NCBI GenBank assembly: GCA_023441845.1
Contig: JAEZNF010000018.1
Span: forward strand, 1-6,056
DNA length: 6,056 bases
Reading direction: 5' to 3'
Source of the DNA: Bacillota bacterium
Lineage (GTDB): Bacteria > Bacillota > Clostridia > Acetivibrionales > DSM-2933
A program made the translations under genes and the position numbers. Of this stretch, positions 4,367-6,056 are shown piece after piece. Under the pieces are notes generated by a model. It did not search any database, was not told the DNA's origin, and saw only the letters and a list, made by a program, of their open reading frames with translations. Every line of letters starts with the position of its first letter. Position 1 is the first letter of the stretch.

Positions 4367-5973
4367 GACAATAGATATAGAACGAATAGTACCAAAAGCA
4401 CTGCCAGGACAATATAGCCGAAGCTCCAGAAAGCTGCTCCAAGCGCTATTATCAACAATAATGAAGTGAAAAGGCTTGAAATGAATTTTATGATTTTGTC
4501 AAGGTTATATGGACCTTCGTGCAGGTCATGGTAGTTTATTTGTTCTTCTATTTTTTTAATCTTTGAGGCAAACAGAAATCTTAGTTTGAATGTTACGATT
4601 ATGGCAGCCAGGGCCAGAATAATGGGTACAAGCAAAATATGCTCAAAGTAAATGGATGATATTATAGTGCTTAAAACCAAAGTGATGTACAGGGAAAAGA
4701 AAATGATAAAACGGTAGTTTCTTTCCAGCCGGACTCCCAATTCTTCAGGAAGGAGAATTGGTTTCATGGTGACTGAGACCAGCTTTGCCCCGTATTTTAC
4801 AAATTTCGGTGTTACCCTGGACATAAACTTTTGAATGTGACCGGAATTCTTCATTGCTATTGGAGCAATCAGTGTCATTATAAATACGTATACCCCGGTA
4901 AACTGGTAAAGTGAACTGGATATAGCACCTGTGCTGAAACCCAAATATGCATATATTAACGAATATTCGCCTCTTGCAATCATGCTCGAGCCGATTGCTA
5001 CAGAACTTTTGCCGGAAAATCCGCTGAAAAAAGCAGCTGATGAGGTTATAGTTAGCTCTGCTAAAATAGTTGCAGGTACTGATATCAGTATTAACGGCAG
5101 AGTACCCGGTATTTGCCGGAAATCCAAGAGGGTTCCGAAGGATATGAAAAAGATTATCAAAAATATGTCCTTAAACGCGGATACTGTCCTGTGAAGCCGC
5201 TCTTCAACATCATAGCTTATTATCAGCATACCCAGAAGGAATGCCCCTGCGGCAGATGCCAACCCCATATAGACGGCAAAGGAACCTGTAAGGAGTATTA
5301 TTCCTATCATCAAGGCGGTAAAAAGCTCCTGAGATTCAATTCTTGAAAGGTAGTCGATTACTTTGTTTATTACAAATGCGCCGATTACTATAAATACAGC
5401 ATAAAAAGCCACAGCTACTATAATTGAGCGTGATATGCCCGAAAACTCAAGCGTGTCTTTGGTTGCGATGCTTGACAGTATACCCAGAAGGATAATGGCA
5501 AAGAAGTCTTCAAAAATCATTACACCCATAAGTATCTCGGACTCTTTGGACGCGGTTTTTTTCATATCGAAAAGGAGTTTTGCCACAACACCGCTACTGC
5601 TTAAGGCTATTATTCCCGCAAAAAAGAGCCTTTCCTTGAAAAGCAGCCCTATGAGGGAGCCAATAACGAAGCCGACAATGAGATTCAGTATCACCTCATA
5701 TGTACCTATGAAAAATACTGAGTTTTTAATTTTTTTAAACTTATTTATTGAGAATTCAAGACCCAGAAAGAACATCAAGAGCACAACGCCGAGCTCTGAT
5801 AAGGTTTCTAAAAGCTCTGTGCTTTTAACAAGGCCTAATGCTTTAGGTCCAATGAGAAGACCTACCACCATGTTTCCTACAACACCGGATTGGCCGATTT
5901 TTTTCATTGCAACTGCGGCAAAAAAACCCAGGAACAGTACAATTCCAAGTTCAAATAATATATTATGCTCCAT
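4324..5973 (-). CDS. CPA2-family cation/proton antiporter (KefB/KhtU-like) with extra C-terminal membrane segments
   Basis: This 549-residue integral membrane protein exchanges a monovalent cation, most likely K+ (or Na+/NH4+), for protons. Residues about 1-380 are the Na+/H+ exchanger domain with around 12 hydrophobic helices. Visible hallmarks are GNMVVGLLIGP (33-43), FLGLEF (69-74), ALSSSGVVAKLL (123-134), a FED motif (154-156) at the site where CPA2 proteins carry the ion-binding Asp pair or Gln-Asp, and ARGEYSLI (333-340). Unlike KefB/KefC there is no TrkA-N (NAD-binding) domain. Instead about 130 residues follow with roughly four more hydrophobic helices, in pairs separated by a charged loop (about 465-497). 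ATG 5973 is preferred to GTG 5994 because AAAAGAGG lies 6 bases before it. The start overlaps the stop of a TrkA-C-type gene by 11 bp, suggesting translational coupling and control by that partner, as in KhtT-KhtU. Substrate is inferred only. Confidence 0.9.
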   Translation of the reverse strand: MEHNILFELGIVLFLGFFAAVAMKKIGQSGVVGNMVVGLLIGPKALGLVKSTELLETLSELGVVLLMFFLGLEFSINKFKKIKNSVFFIGTYEVILNLIVGFVIGSLIGLLFKERLFFAGIIALSSSGVVAKLLFDMKKTASKESEILMGVMIFEDFFAIILLGILSSIATKDTLEFSGISRSIIVAVAFYAVFIVIGAFVINKVIDYLSRIESQELFTALMIGIILLTGSFAVYMGLASAAGAFLLGMLIISYDVEERLHRTVSAFKDIFLIIFFISFGTLLDFRQIPGTLPLILISVPATILAELTITSSAAFFSGFSGKSSVAIGSSMIARGEYSLIYAYLGFSTGAISSSLYQFTGVYVFIMTLIAPIAMKNSGHIQKFMSRVTPKFVKYGAKLVSVTMKPILLPEELGVRLERNYRFIIFFSLYITLVLSTIISSIYFEHILLVPIILALAAIIVTFKLRFLFASKIKKIEEQINYHDLHEGPYNLDKIIKFISSLFTSLLLIIALGAAFWSFGYIVLAVLLVLFVLYLLSVSLYVYRVSATKR

Positions 5974-6056
5974 ATTTAGCCTCTTTTGATCCACGGTTCC
6001 GTATTATTTTCAAAAAATCCTTGAACTTATCTGGTTTTCCTATTACAACACAAGTA
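5963..6056 (-). CDS. TrkA-C (RCK_C) domain regulator, C-terminal fragment (5' partial)
   Basis: The last 30 residues of a protein enter from the right edge, reading CVVIGKPDKFKDFLKIIRN and then a short basic tail ending AKYGA. The VVIG-x-x-x-(K/R)-(F/L)-x-x-F-L-x-I pattern is typical of the closing strand and helix of TrkA-C/RCK_C ligand-binding domains. Its stop codon overlaps the antiporter ATG by 11 bp. In Bacillus, KhtT and AmhM are TrkA-C proteins encoded next to the CPA2 antiporters KhtU and AmhT and regulate them, so this fragment is probably the gating or regulatory subunit. Most of the gene is outside the window, so whether it has further domains (for example a GntR-like DNA-binding part) cannot be seen. 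Confidence 0.75.
   Translation of the reverse strand, partial: TCVVIGKPDKFKDFLKIIRNRGSKEAKYGA
5980..5987 (-). promoter_or_regulatory. Ribosome binding site of the antiporter gene
   Basis: Read on the minus strand, AAAAGAGG ends 6 bases before ATG 5973. It lies inside the end of the upstream regulator gene and downstream of the alternative GTG at 5994, so it favours the shorter form of the antiporter. Confidence 0.6.

Noticed and set aside
4931..5346. Plus-strand frames within the antiporter gene
   Set aside because: They overlap conserved CPA2 coding sequence on the other strand and lack RBS and recognisable domains.
1..6056. CRISPR arrays, tRNA or rRNA genes, insertion sequences, toxin-antitoxin or phage-defence genes
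   Set aside because: No spaced repeats, cloverleaf, transposase or defence-type protein signature was seen on either strand.

Overview
The window looks like chromosomal DNA of a motile, low-GC clostridium. Evidence: strong purine-rich Shine-Dalgarno (SD) sites, AT-rich gaps, Lys/Glu/Ile-rich proteins, and a flagellar sigma factor followed by a DUF342 (FapA) gene and a SwrB-like gene. A cellulolytic Acetivibrio/Ruminiclostridium-type host is my guess and is not proven by anything here.

Layout, plus strand (1-3900): five co-directional genes form what looks like the tail of a flagellar/chemotaxis operon. They are fliA (5' end off the window), a DUF342/FapA-type protein, a small Lys-rich protein of unknown function, a membrane-anchored DUF6115/SwrB-like protein carrying an 18-bp tandem repeat, and an 88-residue single-pass membrane protein. 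Gaps between them are 122, 44, 31 and 23 bp. The first gap holds a possible internal sigma-A-type promoter. The run ends at a clear intrinsic terminator at 3868-3894.

Layout, junction (about 3808-4323): roughly 500 bp without a convincing gene separate the operon from convergent genes. This stretch contains a long hairpin and two colinear, partly decayed copies of one segment (about 3806-3916 and 4261-4366). The second copy overlaps the last codons of the convergent antiporter.

Layout, minus strand (4324-6056): a CPA2-type cation/proton antiporter, preceded by the C-terminal end of a TrkA-C (RCK_C) type regulator whose stop codon overlaps the antiporter start. This arrangement resembles the KhtT-KhtU and AmhM-AmhT potassium/ammonium-proton antiporter pairs of Bacillus.

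How the genes work together: FliA would direct RNA polymerase to late flagellar, motility and chemotaxis promoters. The SwrB-like protein occupies the position of swrB after sigD in Bacillus subtilis, where SwrB promotes flagellar basal-body maturation. The DUF342 protein and the two small proteins are probably accessory to flagellar assembly or the cell envelope, judged only by operon membership. The antiporter pair is a separate ion/pH homeostasis unit. I see no wholly new system. The most unusual items are the duplicated junction, the expandable repeat in the SwrB-like gene, the small protein with motif-like ends, and the extra membrane segments at the antiporter C terminus.
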